A stretch of 13,574 nt of DNA from Clostridia bacterium (GTDB lineage Bacteria > Bacillota > Clostridia > Oscillospirales > CAG-272): the NCBI GenBank assembly GCA_900753285.1, contig CAADYN010000059.1:1-13574 (forward strand). The letters are read 5' to 3'. The translations under genes and the position numbers were made by a program. Below the pieces are notes generated by a model that saw only the letters and a program-made list of their open reading frames with translations, did not search any database and was not told the origin of the DNA. Shown here in pieces: positions 1-6,953 of the stretch; within the stretch, counting starts at the first letter, position 1; each line of letters begins with the position of its first letter.

Positions 1-215
1 ATGTGAGCGAAAATGAACAGATAAGCGCGGAGAGAGCAAGCGAAGAGGCTATGCTTTCACTCAACAGAAAAATAAAAAGACTCACGACCGACGCGGAGCT
101 TGAATACAAGGAAATACATTCAAAATTTGAAGACGGTGTTTATACGATTGAATGTATGCTTTATCTCAGGCGGAACACTGCGGTAACGTCGGAATTTACG
201 GTACAAAATCAATAA
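1..215 (+). CDS. yqfD: Sporulation protein YqfD family, C-terminal fragment (5' end outside window)
   Basis: This reading frame is open at the left edge and ends at TAA 213-215, so only about the last 70 residues are visible. The fragment has an acidic, helix-forming stretch (SAERASEEAMLSLNRKIKRL) followed by a strand-rich tail with DGVYTIECMLYLRRNTAV. This resembles the end of YqfD, where a helix with A..A...L is followed by beta strands of a late extracytoplasmic domain. YqfD is a membrane protein made during sporulation, and it commonly lies directly upstream of phoH in Clostridia and Bacilli, as here. No membrane segment or catalytic motif is in the visible part, so the call rests on position and weak tail similarity. 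The GTG at 3 is only the first in-frame start in the window and is not taken as the real start. Confidence 0.6.
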   Translation, partial: VSENEQISAERASEEAMLSLNRKIKRLTTDAELEYKEIHSKFEDGVYTIECMLYLRRNTAVTSEFTVQNQ

Positions 216-223
216 CATATAAT
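195..223 (+). promoter_or_regulatory. Possible weak internal promoter before phoH
   Basis: A perfect TATAAT lies at 218-223. TTTACG at 195-200, 17 bases upstream, matches the -35 consensus at four of six positions. The site straddles the yqfD stop codon and would place a start point near 230, just before the phoH ribosome binding site. Such a promoter would let phoH and the genes after it be expressed outside sporulation. The short match in an AT-rich gap could be chance. Confidence 0.3.
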
Positions 224-246
224 TCATCTAATTCATCGGAGATAAT

Positions 247-1287
247 ATGGCGACAAAAAAACTGAATACACAGACATCGGAAATGACCTCGAGAATATTC
301 GGAAACTTTGATAAAAACATAGGAAGAATAGAAGAGGAGTTTTCCGTCCGCATATATAACATACAAAATCAGAACGACGACGGCGATACTATTGTTGTCG
401 AAGGAGAAGAACCCGGAGTTACCCTTGCACACGAGACCTTGTCGTATCTTAAAAAGATAGTGACGATAGGGGATGAGCTGACCGACCAAAGCGTAGATTA
501 TACAATATCCATGGTGAAGGACGGCAGACAGAACGAACTTTCGGATTTTGACGAGGACTGCTTTTTCGTAACGGCTAAGGGAAAGCCGGTTAAGGCAAAG
601 ACTGTCGGTCAGAAAAAATACCTTGACGCGATAAAGAAGAACACCATCGTCATAGGAGCGGGACCTGCCGGAACTGGTAAGACGTATCTCGCGGTGGCTG
701 CGGCGGTAAAGTCTCTCAGAGCGCACGAGGTGTCGAGAATAATCCTCACTCGTCCGGCTGTCGAAGCGGGAGAGCGTCTCGGATTCCTTCCGGGAGACTT
801 ACAGAGCAAGATAGACCCCTACCTCAGACCTCTTTACGACGCGCTCTACGAGATGATGGGAGCGGAATCATGCGCTAAGCTCATCGAGAAAATGACGATA
901 GAAATAGCACCGCTCGCTTATATGAGAGGGCGCACGCTTGACGACTCGTTCATAATCCTCGATGAAGCGCAGAACACAACACCCGAGCAGATGAAAATGT
1001 TCCTCACGCGACTCGGCAACGGCTCAAAAATAGTGGTAACGGGCGACCTTACACAGACAGACCTGCCGAGGGGAACAAAGAGCGGACTTTCGATAGCGGT
1101 TCAGATTCTGAAGAATATTGACGACATCGCGGTACATGAATTCACCGAAAAGGACGTTGTAAGACACAGACTTGTGCAGAAAATAATCATGGCATACGAC
1201 AAATACGACAGAGACAGAAAGGTCAAAACGGAAGAGAAGCGCGAGAAGGTACAGTATCACGCACAGCACCGCGACACGAGAAAATGA
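247..1287 (+). CDS. phoH: PhoH-family ATPase (PhoH/YbeZ-like)
   Basis: This 346-residue cytoplasmic P-loop NTPase has the usual length for the PhoH/YbeZ family. Residues about 27-70 form a small alpha/beta N-terminal region with the EFSVRIYNIQ and DTIVVEGEE strands seen in the family. The Walker A motif GPAGTGKT is at 139-146 and Walker B FIILDEAQN at 235-243; TRPAVEAGERLGFLPGD (168-184) is a PhoH hallmark. The motor resembles the ATPase core of superfamily 1 helicases. In several bacteria the protein partners with YbeY in ribosomal RNA processing, and the direct overlap with ybeY here (ATGA, 4 bases) fits that. The start ATG has GGAG at 238-241 five bases upstream. The tail (about 318-346) is very basic and acidic and not conserved. 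No phosphate-type regulatory box is visible, so phosphate control should not be assumed. Confidence 0.95.
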   Translation: MATKKLNTQTSEMTSRIFGNFDKNIGRIEEEFSVRIYNIQNQNDDGDTIVVEGEEPGVTLAHETLSYLKKIVTIGDELTDQSVDYTISMVKDGRQNELSDFDEDCFFVTAKGKPVKAKTVGQKKYLDAIKKNTIVIGAGPAGTGKTYLAVAAAVKSLRAHEVSRIILTRPAVEAGERLGFLPGDLQSKIDPYLRPLYDALYEMMGAESCAKLIEKMTIEIAPLAYMRGRTLDDSFIILDEAQNTTPEQMKMFLTRLGNGSKIVVTGDLTQTDLPRGTKSGLSIAVQILKNIDDIAVHEFTEKDVVRHRLVQKIIMAYDKYDRDRKVKTEEKREKVQYHAQHRDTRK

Positions 1288-1769
1288 AAGTAAAAATAAT
1301 TTTCACAAACGAACAGAATAAAGAAAAAGCCGGATTCGGTTTGCGCCGTCTTATAAATAAGGCAGTAAAAGCCGCGCTTGAATGTGAGAATTTCGGATAT
1401 GACTGCACGGTTTCCGTCACGTTTACCGACAACGAGCAGATACGTGAGAAAAATCGTGAATTCCGCGGCATTGATTCGTCTACAGATGTGCTCTCCTTCC
1501 CGATGTACGACATAAAGAACGGAGATATGCCATTTGAAGGTGAGATATTCGAACTCGGCGACATTGTTCTTTCGCTTGAGAGGGCGAGAGAGCAGGCGGA
1601 GGAATTCGGTCACAGCTACGAGAGGGAGTGCGCGTTTCTGACGGTACATTCGGTTCTGCACCTTCTCGGATACGACCACGTCAACTCCGAAGAGGAAGAA
1701 ACTGAAATGCGTGAACACCAGAGAGTTGTAATGAAAAAACTCGGACTTGAAGTAAAACAGAACAGATAA
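1284..1769 (+). CDS. ybeY: Endoribonuclease YbeY (16S rRNA maturation)
   Basis: This 161-residue single-domain metalloprotein of the YbeY/UPF0054 family acts in 16S rRNA 3'-end maturation and 70S ribosome quality control. The zinc-binding H-x3-H-x5-H motif is intact within VHSVLHLLGYDH, giving His122, His126 and His132. The upstream signature NREFRGIDSSTDVLSFP (57-73) includes the conserved Arg61 and the TDVLSFP strand, and GDIVLS follows at 92-97. The start codon overlaps the phoH stop as ATGA, so translation is probably coupled. The next gene, era, follows after a 12-base gap. Many Bacillota carry pgpH before ybeY and dgkA and cdd after it; none of these is present here. All residues expected for activity are present. 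Confidence 0.97.
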   Translation: MKVKIIFTNEQNKEKAGFGLRRLINKAVKAALECENFGYDCTVSVTFTDNEQIREKNREFRGIDSSTDVLSFPMYDIKNGDMPFEGEIFELGDIVLSLERAREQAEEFGHSYERECAFLTVHSVLHLLGYDHVNSEEEETEMREHQRVVMKKLGLEVKQNR

Positions 1770-1781
1770 ACGGAGAAAAAT

Positions 1782-2672
1782 ATGAGAACAGCATTTATAG
1801 CAATAGTCGGAAGACCGAACGTAGGCAAAAGCACACTTATGAACCATCTTCTCGGCGAAAAAGTAGCGATAGTGTCCCCTAAGCCGCAGACCACAAGAAA
1901 CCGTATCGCAGGCATACTCACAAAAGGCGAGGACCAGTACGTATTCCTCGACACACCCGGAGTACACCACGCGAAAAACAAGCTCGGCGAATTCATGATG
2001 AAAACCGTTCGCTCTTCCGTAGGCTCGGCAGACGCGGTCATTCTCATCGCAGAAGCCGGATATCCCGCCGGGGAAATTGAGAAGAATCTCATAAACCAGA
2101 TAAAGAAATCCGAGCTTCCGTCAATCCTTGTGCTGAACAAGATAGACCTCGTGAACCGTGAAAAGCTCGCCGAAACCATAGCAAACTACGCCGCGCTCCA
2201 CGATTTTGACGCCGTTGTTCCTACCTGTGCCGAAACCGGAAAGAATGTGAGCGACGTGCTTGACGAGGCGGAAAAGTTCCTTTACGAGGGCGAGTGGATG
2301 TTTGACGAGGACAGTCTGACAGACCAGCCGGAGAGACAGATTGCCGCTGAAATAATCCGTGAAAAGCTCCTGCGCACCCTCTCGGACGAAATTCCCCACG
2401 GTACTGCTGTAGTTATCGAGCAGTTCGACGAGGACGACAAAATGATACGCATCCGCGCGGAGATATACTGCGAAAAACAGTCTCACAAGGGAATAATCGT
2501 CGGCAAAAACGGAGAAACGCTCAAGAAGATAGGCACATACGCAAGAGAGGACATGGAAGCGTTCTTCGGCACAAAGGTATACCTCAATCTGTGGGTAAAG
2601 GTCAAGGAAAAGTGGCGCGACGACCAGCTTTCACTGAACAGCTTCGGATTCAAGCCGGAACAGAATATGTAA
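1782..2672 (+). CDS. era: GTPase Era (30S ribosome assembly)
   Basis: At 296 residues this is a typical Era, with an N-terminal GTPase domain and a C-terminal KH RNA-binding domain. The motifs are G1 GRPNVGKST (10-18), a switch I region with PKPQTTRNRIAG (33-44), G3 DTPGVHH (57-63) and G4 NKID (119-122). G5 reads CAETGKNV (about 149-156), where the family usually has SA; this is a mild change. The KH loop GKNG is at 241-244 within GIIVGKNGETLKKIG. Era binds the 3' end of 16S rRNA and acts late in 30S assembly, which agrees with its place after phoH and ybeY. CGGAGA lies 6 bases upstream of the ATG. The stop codon is 3 bases from the recO start, so the two are probably co-translated. Confidence 0.98.
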   Translation: MRTAFIAIVGRPNVGKSTLMNHLLGEKVAIVSPKPQTTRNRIAGILTKGEDQYVFLDTPGVHHAKNKLGEFMMKTVRSSVGSADAVILIAEAGYPAGEIEKNLINQIKKSELPSILVLNKIDLVNREKLAETIANYAALHDFDAVVPTCAETGKNVSDVLDEAEKFLYEGEWMFDEDSLTDQPERQIAAEIIREKLLRTLSDEIPHGTAVVIEQFDEDDKMIRIRAEIYCEKQSHKGIIVGKNGETLKKIGTYAREDMEAFFGTKVYLNLWVKVKEKWRDDQLSLNSFGFKPEQNM

Positions 2673-2675
2673 CAT

Positions 2676-3473
2676 ATGAGCGAAAACTTCACGGAGCTTG
2701 ACGGTCTTGTCATACGCGAGGTCAAAGTCGGAGAAAAGGATAAGCTCATAACTCTGCTCACAGCGGAAGAAGGGCTTATCACCATATCCGGCAAGGGCTT
2801 GACAAGCATAAAGAATAAGTATGCCGCCTCCGCTCAGCTGTTTACCTACAGCACGTTTCAGCTCAAAAAGCGCGGTGAATACTATTATATAGTCGACACC
2901 TTTCTGATAGAATCGTTCATGAACATCCGCTATGACATAGAAAAGCTGTCTCTCGCGAATTATGTATGCGATGTGGCTCATGACCTTGCGCTTGTGGGTA
3001 TAGGAGACGACGAGCTTCTCTCCCTTGTGCTGAACACTCTGTACGCGACCGCCAACATGAATATCCCGCTTGATATAATCAAAGGAGCTTTCGAGTTCCG
3101 TGCGGCTGTTTCCGAGGGATTTATGCCGGATTTGTCGTTTTGCGGAATGTGCGGGGATGAGATAAGCGGGGACTCTGTGCTTGACGTAATGAACGGGCGG
3201 ATTCTGTGCAAAAAATGCCGCGCGGAGCTTGAAAATACTCCCGAATTCATACGTGACGACACATCGGCTAAGATAATGATACGGCTCTCTCCCGCAGTCC
3301 TGTCCGCGCTCAGATATATCGAGTCCGCTCCCATGAAAAAGTTTCTTTCGTTCACGCTTGACAAAACCGAAACATCACTTTTTTCCGTAGTTTGCGAGAG
3401 GTATCTTTTAAACCATCTTGAGCACGGCTTTACATCACTGGAATATTACAAAAAAATAAGGACAACGACCTGA
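2676..3473 (+). CDS. recO: DNA repair protein RecO
   Basis: This 265-residue RecO is a recombination mediator that works with RecR to load RecA on SSB-coated DNA and to anneal strands. The N-terminal OB-fold (about 1-80) begins with the typical LDGLVIREVKVGEKDKLITL, where GE-x-D is the family signature, and continues with ITISGKGLTSIKNKYAASAQLF. The helical C-terminal part carries a four-cysteine zinc finger: Cys156, Cys159, Cys178 and Cys181 in CGMC and CKKC. The ATG lies 3 bases after the era stop and has no good Shine-Dalgarno site (only GGAA well upstream), so translation probably depends on coupling to era. Era-recO adjacency is widespread in bacteria. Sequence, length and context all agree. 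Confidence 0.93.
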   Translation: MSENFTELDGLVIREVKVGEKDKLITLLTAEEGLITISGKGLTSIKNKYAASAQLFTYSTFQLKKRGEYYYIVDTFLIESFMNIRYDIEKLSLANYVCDVAHDLALVGIGDDELLSLVLNTLYATANMNIPLDIIKGAFEFRAAVSEGFMPDLSFCGMCGDEISGDSVLDVMNGRILCKKCRAELENTPEFIRDDTSAKIMIRLSPAVLSALRYIESAPMKKFLSFTLDKTETSLFSVVCERYLLNHLEHGFTSLEYYKKIRTTT

Positions 3474-3505
3474 CAATTAAGATTTGAAGAATAACAGAGG
3501 AAAAA

Positions 3506-5866
3506 ATGAACTCTAAAGCACTGTATACACTTGAATTTGATAAAATAACCGAGCTGCTTGCGGAGCTTGCCCCAACAGAAGGCTCGGCTGAAATGGCGCA
3601 CAATCTCACTCCGTCGTCGGATATCGAAAAAGTGCGTCTGAGACAGCAGCATACAACGGACGCAAAGACTCTCATCGGACTGAAGGGAACACCCTCCTTC
3701 GGCAGAGTAAAAGACATACGTCCGAGCGTTGAGAGAGCCGAAAAGGACGCCATGCTGTCTCTCCGTGAGCTTCTCGACTGCGCCGCCGTATTTAAGACCG
3801 CGAGACAGCTTCTTGACTACGTTCAGGGAGAGAAAACTCCGCAGACCTCACTCGGAGAAATATTTGAAAGACTTATCCCGAACCGCAGCCTTGAAGAGAA
3901 AATCACGCGCTCCATTCTTGCAGACGACTTTGTAGCAGATGAAGCAAGCCACGAGCTCGGCGAAATAAGAAGAAAAAAGCGCGCGACCGACAACAAGATA
4001 AAAGAGCTTTTACAGAAATACGTCTCCGGTCAGTCGAAGTACCTGCAAGAGAATATCGTAACAACCCGCGGCGGAAGATTTGTAATCCCCGTTAAAGCGG
4101 AATACAGAAACGAGGTCAAGGGTCTTATCCACGACACGTCATCCTCCGGTGCTACGCTTTTCATCGAGCCTATGGCGGTTGTAGAGGCTAACAATGAACT
4201 TCGCGAGCTTGAAAGCAAGGAAGAGCACGAAATCGAGCGCATCATCCGTGACCTTTCGGCGGGGGTGGCGGTGTCAGGCAATTCTCTAACTCTCGACTAC
4301 CTCAATATAACCGAGCTTGCGTTTATTTTCACCTGCGCAGAGCTTTCCTATAAGATGAACGCCGCCGCACCTCAGATAGTAGACAGACCTCTCGTAGACC
4401 TGTACAGAGCGCGCCATCCTCTCCTTGATAAGGATAAGGTGGTCCCGATAACCGTATCCCTCGGCAGAGATTACAGAATGCTCGTTATCACCGGTCCGAA
4501 CACGGGCGGTAAAACGGTCACGCTGAAAACCATAGGACTCTTCACGCTCATGGCTCAGGCAGGACTGCATATTCCCGCTGACGACACTTCAAAAATAGGT
4601 GTCTTTGACGAGGTATTTTCCGATATCGGAGACGAGCAGAGCATCGAGCAGTCGCTTTCAACATTCTCGTCCCACATGAAGGGCATAGTAAATATAATAG
4701 ACAAAATGACGGACAAGTCTCTCGTGCTGTTCGATGAGCTTTGTTCCGGTACAGACCCAGTCGAAGGTGCGGCTCTCGCTATGGCTATACTTGAAGAAAC
4801 CCGCATGAGCAAAACTCTCTGCGCCGCTACAACTCACTATGCCGAGCTGAAAGCGTATGCCATCGAGACTGAGGATGTAGTCAACGCGTCATGCGAATTC
4901 GACGTAAACACGCTCTGCCCGACATACAGACTTATCATAGGCACGCCCGGTAAGTCAAACGCATTTGCAATATCCGAAAAGCTCGGACTGTCTCCCACAA
5001 TAGTAAAGCGTGCGGAACAGTTTGTCGACACAGGCTCACGCAGCTTTGAATCGGTTATAGAAAAGCTCGAAAAGACCCGTATGGAGCTTGAAAAGGAAAA
5101 AGCGGACACAGAAAAAGCACGCCGTGAATTTGAGGAAGAGCGCAGAAAGACCGAGGCTGAGCTTGAAAAACGTCTTGCGGGAGCGGAAAAAGAAGCTCAG
5201 ACAATGCGCAAAAAGGCACAGGAGCTTCTTGACGGCGCGAGAGCCACAAGCGATTACGTCATGAGACAGCTTGAAGAAGCGAAGAAGCAGCAGGAAGCCG
5301 ACAAGTTAGCCGAAGCGAAGAAAGCCATCCGTTCGAGAGTGCGCGAGTTTGACGACAAGATGAATCCCATCACGGATTACGTGGATGACGAGGAATACGT
5401 CCTTCCGAGAGCGCTCAAAAAAGGCGATGCCGTCATTCACCGCAACCTCGGCACACAGGGAATACTTCTCGACGATCCCGACAAGAACGGCGCGGTAAAC
5501 GTAAGAATGGGCGCGGTCAAGATGAGAGTCAACGTGAAAGATTTGAAACTCCTCGAAGACGCCGAGAGTGTTGCTAAGAAAGAAAAGAAAAAACAGTCTA
5601 TAGCACGCGCACAGGTAACAAAATCGTTCAAGCTGGAATGCGACGTCCGCGGAATGACGGGAGAAGAGGCGTGGTTCGTTGTGGACAGATATATTGACAA
5701 CGCCATTCTTGCCGGAGTTCATTCCGCAACCATAATTCACGGCAAAGGCACGGGAGCGCTCAGAAACGCACTTTGGACGCGCTTTAAGGAAGACAAGAGA
5801 ATAAAATCCTTCCGTGCGGGTGCTTTCGGAGAGGGCGACTACGGTGTTACAGTCCTCGAATTGTAA
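3506..5866 (+). CDS. mutS2: MutS2 (DNA-binding ATPase with C-terminal Smr nuclease domain)
   Basis: This 786-residue protein has the full length and domain order of MutS2. There is no mismatch-recognition domain. A lever/clamp region spans about 1-300. The ABC-type MutS ATPase has Walker A GPNTGGKT at 330-337 and Walker B LVLFDE with Asp410-Glu411, followed by the SGTDPVEGAALA dimer signature. A long charged coiled coil covers about 514-625, a KOW-like beta domain about 636-690, and the Smr domain about 708-786. The Smr domain keeps HGKGTG (745-750); its other motif reads CDVRG (712-716) where LDLRG is usual, with Asp and Arg kept. MutS2 suppresses homologous recombination and, in Bacillus subtilis, binds collided ribosomes. 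AGAGGA at 3494-3500 precedes the ATG. It follows recO by 32 bases and ends the housekeeping cluster. Confidence 0.97.
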   Translation: MNSKALYTLEFDKITELLAELAPTEGSAEMAHNLTPSSDIEKVRLRQQHTTDAKTLIGLKGTPSFGRVKDIRPSVERAEKDAMLSLRELLDCAAVFKTARQLLDYVQGEKTPQTSLGEIFERLIPNRSLEEKITRSILADDFVADEASHELGEIRRKKRATDNKIKELLQKYVSGQSKYLQENIVTTRGGRFVIPVKAEYRNEVKGLIHDTSSSGATLFIEPMAVVEANNELRELESKEEHEIERIIRDLSAGVAVSGNSLTLDYLNITELAFIFTCAELSYKMNAAAPQIVDRPLVDLYRARHPLLDKDKVVPITVSLGRDYRMLVITGPNTGGKTVTLKTIGLFTLMAQAGLHIPADDTSKIGVFDEVFSDIGDEQSIEQSLSTFSSHMKGIVNIIDKMTDKSLVLFDELCSGTDPVEGAALAMAILEETRMSKTLCAATTHYAELKAYAIETEDVVNASCEFDVNTLCPTYRLIIGTPGKSNAFAISEKLGLSPTIVKRAEQFVDTGSRSFESVIEKLEKTRMELEKEKADTEKARREFEEERRKTEAELEKRLAGAEKEAQTMRKKAQELLDGARATSDYVMRQLEEAKKQQEADKLAEAKKAIRSRVREFDDKMNPITDYVDDEEYVLPRALKKGDAVIHRNLGTQGILLDDPDKNGAVNVRMGAVKMRVNVKDLKLLEDAESVAKKEKKKQSIARAQVTKSFKLECDVRGMTGEEAWFVVDRYIDNAILAGVHSATIIHGKGTGALRNALWTRFKEDKRIKSFRAGAFGEGDYGVTVLEL

Positions 5867-5893
5867 ACTGAAAGTTAAAAAATATACGGAGAT

Positions 5894-5953
5894 ATGCAAA
5901 AACTTGCAATAATCGACAGTATATCGTTCCCGATTCACAAATTTATTTTTTAA
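5894..5953 (+). CDS. Possible 19-codon leader or remnant ORF
   Basis: ATG 5894-5896 is preceded at good distance by ACGGAG (5886-5891) and opens a frame of 19 codons, MQKLAIIDSISFPIHKFIF, ending at TAA 5951-5953. It starts 27 bases after the mutS2 stop and ends just upstream of the -35 element of the next promoter, so it would belong to the mutS2 transcript. I recognise no family. The start looks like a normal cytoplasmic protein (KLAIID), so it may be the stump of a decayed gene. A chance frame is equally possible. Confidence 0.25.
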   Translation: MQKLAIIDSISFPIHKFIF

Positions 5954-5957
5954 ACGA

Positions 5958-5986
5958 TTGCAAAAAACGTAAATTGATGGTATAAT
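5958..5986 (+). promoter_or_regulatory. Sigma-A type promoter of the rhamnose operon
   Basis: TTGCAA (5958-5963) and TATAAT (5981-5986) are separated by exactly 17 bases. That gives a perfect -10 and a -35 matching TTGACA at four of six positions. Transcription would start near 5993, leaving an untranslated leader of about 70 bases before the ATG at 6062. A second, weaker candidate, TTGCGC (6017-6022), 16 bases, TATAAT (6039-6044), lies too near the ribosome binding site to be convincing. Confidence 0.75.
5961..5976. promoter_or_regulatory. Imperfect dyad with central CG inside promoter spacer (possible operator)
   Basis: CAAAAAAC and GTAAATTG form a 16-base imperfect palindrome centred on CG (5968-5969). 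Five of eight positions are symmetric. It lies between the -35 and -10 elements, where a bound repressor would block RNA polymerase. A central CG is typical of operators of LacI-family regulators, which often control sugar genes. It lacks the outer TG/CA of a CcpA cre site. No regulator gene is in the window, and the match is weak. Confidence 0.25.
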
Positions 5987-6048
5987 TACCTTATCAAATT
6001 GGGTGCATTAGTTTTTTTGCGCCGTAATGTTAATGAGATATAATAATT

Positions 6049-6052
6049 GGAG
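6049..6052 (+). promoter_or_regulatory. Ribosome binding site fixing the start of the TIM-barrel gene at 6062
   Basis: GGAG at 6049-6052 lies 9 bases before ATG 6062. The in-frame TTG at 6047-6049 overlaps this site, so it cannot use it and is rejected as start. The protein beginning at 6062 opens MVKFRLSAFSDEY, which fits the first beta strand of this barrel family. Confidence 0.8.
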
Positions 6053-6061
6053 TTTGGATTT

Positions 6062-6928
6062 ATGGTAAAATTCAGATTAAGCGCTTTTTCAGACGAATAC
6101 TCACCCTCGCTTGACGAACAGATTGAGGGTCTTATCACAAGCAAAATCAGAATGACTGAGCTCAGAGGCGTGGACGGTATCAATGTATCGGATCTCACAC
6201 CCCTTCAGGCGTCCGATGTTCATCAGAAGCTCGAATCCTCGGGTATTTCCGTGTCCGCTATCGGCTCTCCTATCGGTAAGATAAAGATTACGGATCCCTT
6301 TGAACCTCACCTTGATAAGCTCAAGAACACCTGTGAAACGGCAGATACTCTCTTCGCATCCCGCATTCGTGTGTTCTCGTTCTTCATTCCCGACGGAAAG
6401 TACGACGAATACAAAAACGAAGTAATAGACAGAATGGGCAAGATGCTCGACATCGCTGACGAATACGGCGTAAAGCTCTGCCACGAAAACGAAAAGGGAA
6501 TTTACGGCGACACTCCCGAAAGATGCCTTGAAATTCTGAACGAGTTCGACGGCAGACTCGGCTGTGTGTTCGATCCCGCAAACTTCATCCAGTGCGGCTG
6601 CGAACCCTTTGAGTATTCATATAATCTCTTAAAGACCCATATAACCTATCTCCATATCAAGGACGCGCTCAAAAACGGCACTGTAGTTCCCGCAGGTATG
6701 GGCGTCGGTTCTATTCCCGAGCTTCTCGCAGTCATAAACAGAGTTCACAAGGGCGACTTCATTCTTACAATAGAGCCTCATCTCCGCGTGTTCTCCGGAC
6801 TTGAAAACCTCGAAGAAGCCGGACATACAAGCACCGTAGCAAACGCATATCCTACAGCAGCGGCAGCGTTCAAGGCAGCGGTTGAAAATCTCCGTTACTG
6901 CATCCCGAGGACTGCCGAAATAGGCTAA
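6062..6928 (+). CDS. Sugar (phosphate) isomerase/epimerase, xylose isomerase-like TIM barrel
   Basis: This 288-residue cytoplasmic TIM-barrel protein belongs to the AP-endonuclease-2 / xylose-isomerase-like superfamily, which includes D-tagatose 3-epimerase and IolE. The four usual metal ligands can be placed: Glu144 in HENEKG, Asp171 in VFDPANF, His198 in YLHIKD and Glu238 in LTIEPH. Glu33 in TELRG and Asp201 also match family positions. Family members with this site interconvert ketoses or dehydrate inositol-type sugars. As the first gene of a unit with rhaB and rhaA (25 bases to rhaB), it probably acts on rhamnose, rhamnulose or a related sugar, but the exact substrate cannot be read from sequence. 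It is not RhaM, which is a small mutarotase of another fold. The reaction is inferred; the fold is confident. Confidence 0.85.
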   Translation: MVKFRLSAFSDEYSPSLDEQIEGLITSKIRMTELRGVDGINVSDLTPLQASDVHQKLESSGISVSAIGSPIGKIKITDPFEPHLDKLKNTCETADTLFASRIRVFSFFIPDGKYDEYKNEVIDRMGKMLDIADEYGVKLCHENEKGIYGDTPERCLEILNEFDGRLGCVFDPANFIQCGCEPFEYSYNLLKTHITYLHIKDALKNGTVVPAGMGVGSIPELLAVINRVHKGDFILTIEPHLRVFSGLENLEEAGHTSTVANAYPTAAAAFKAAVENLRYCIPRTAEIG

Positions 6929-6953
6929 CTACCTTCATAAATAGGAGTCTGAT

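Noticed and set aside
196..726. Minus-strand frame of 176 codons opposite the phoH start
   Set aside because: It is antisense to the conserved PhoH N-terminal and Walker A regions, with no recognisable motif.
1257..1970. Long minus-strand frame of 237 codons opposite ybeY and era
   Set aside because: It lies antisense to two well-identified genes, is full of Cys, Tyr and Phe clusters without any domain, and has no ribosome binding site; it is a shadow of the coding bias on the + strand.
5306..5938. Minus-strand frame of 210 codons over the mutS2 3' end and into the gap
   Set aside because: The covered MutS2 KOW and Smr domains are clearly real, and the antisense product shows no family features. 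Reaching into the AT-rich gap does not by itself support it.
5866..5950. Possible transcription terminator after mutS2
   Set aside because: AACT-GAA-AGTT (5866-5876), TGCAA-AAAC-TTGCA (5895-5908) and AATCG...CGATT (5911-5935) are only 4-5 base stems, and the T-rich run at 5943-5950 does not directly follow any of them.
5958..5976. CcpA cre site at the rhamnose promoter
   Set aside because: The bases flanking the central CG are AAAAAA and TAAATT. The TG and CA ends required by the cre consensus are missing at the proper distance.
5987..6061. Riboswitch or attenuator in the leader of the rhamnose unit
   Set aside because: The leader is about 70 bases and AU-rich, with at best a 5-base stem (GGTGC/GCGCC around 6002-6024). 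That is too little for a known aptamer or an attenuator.
6047..6061. TTG 6047 as start of the TIM-barrel gene
   Set aside because: The TTG overlaps the GGAG ribosome binding site that serves ATG 6062; the five extra residues (MEFGF) are not expected in the family.
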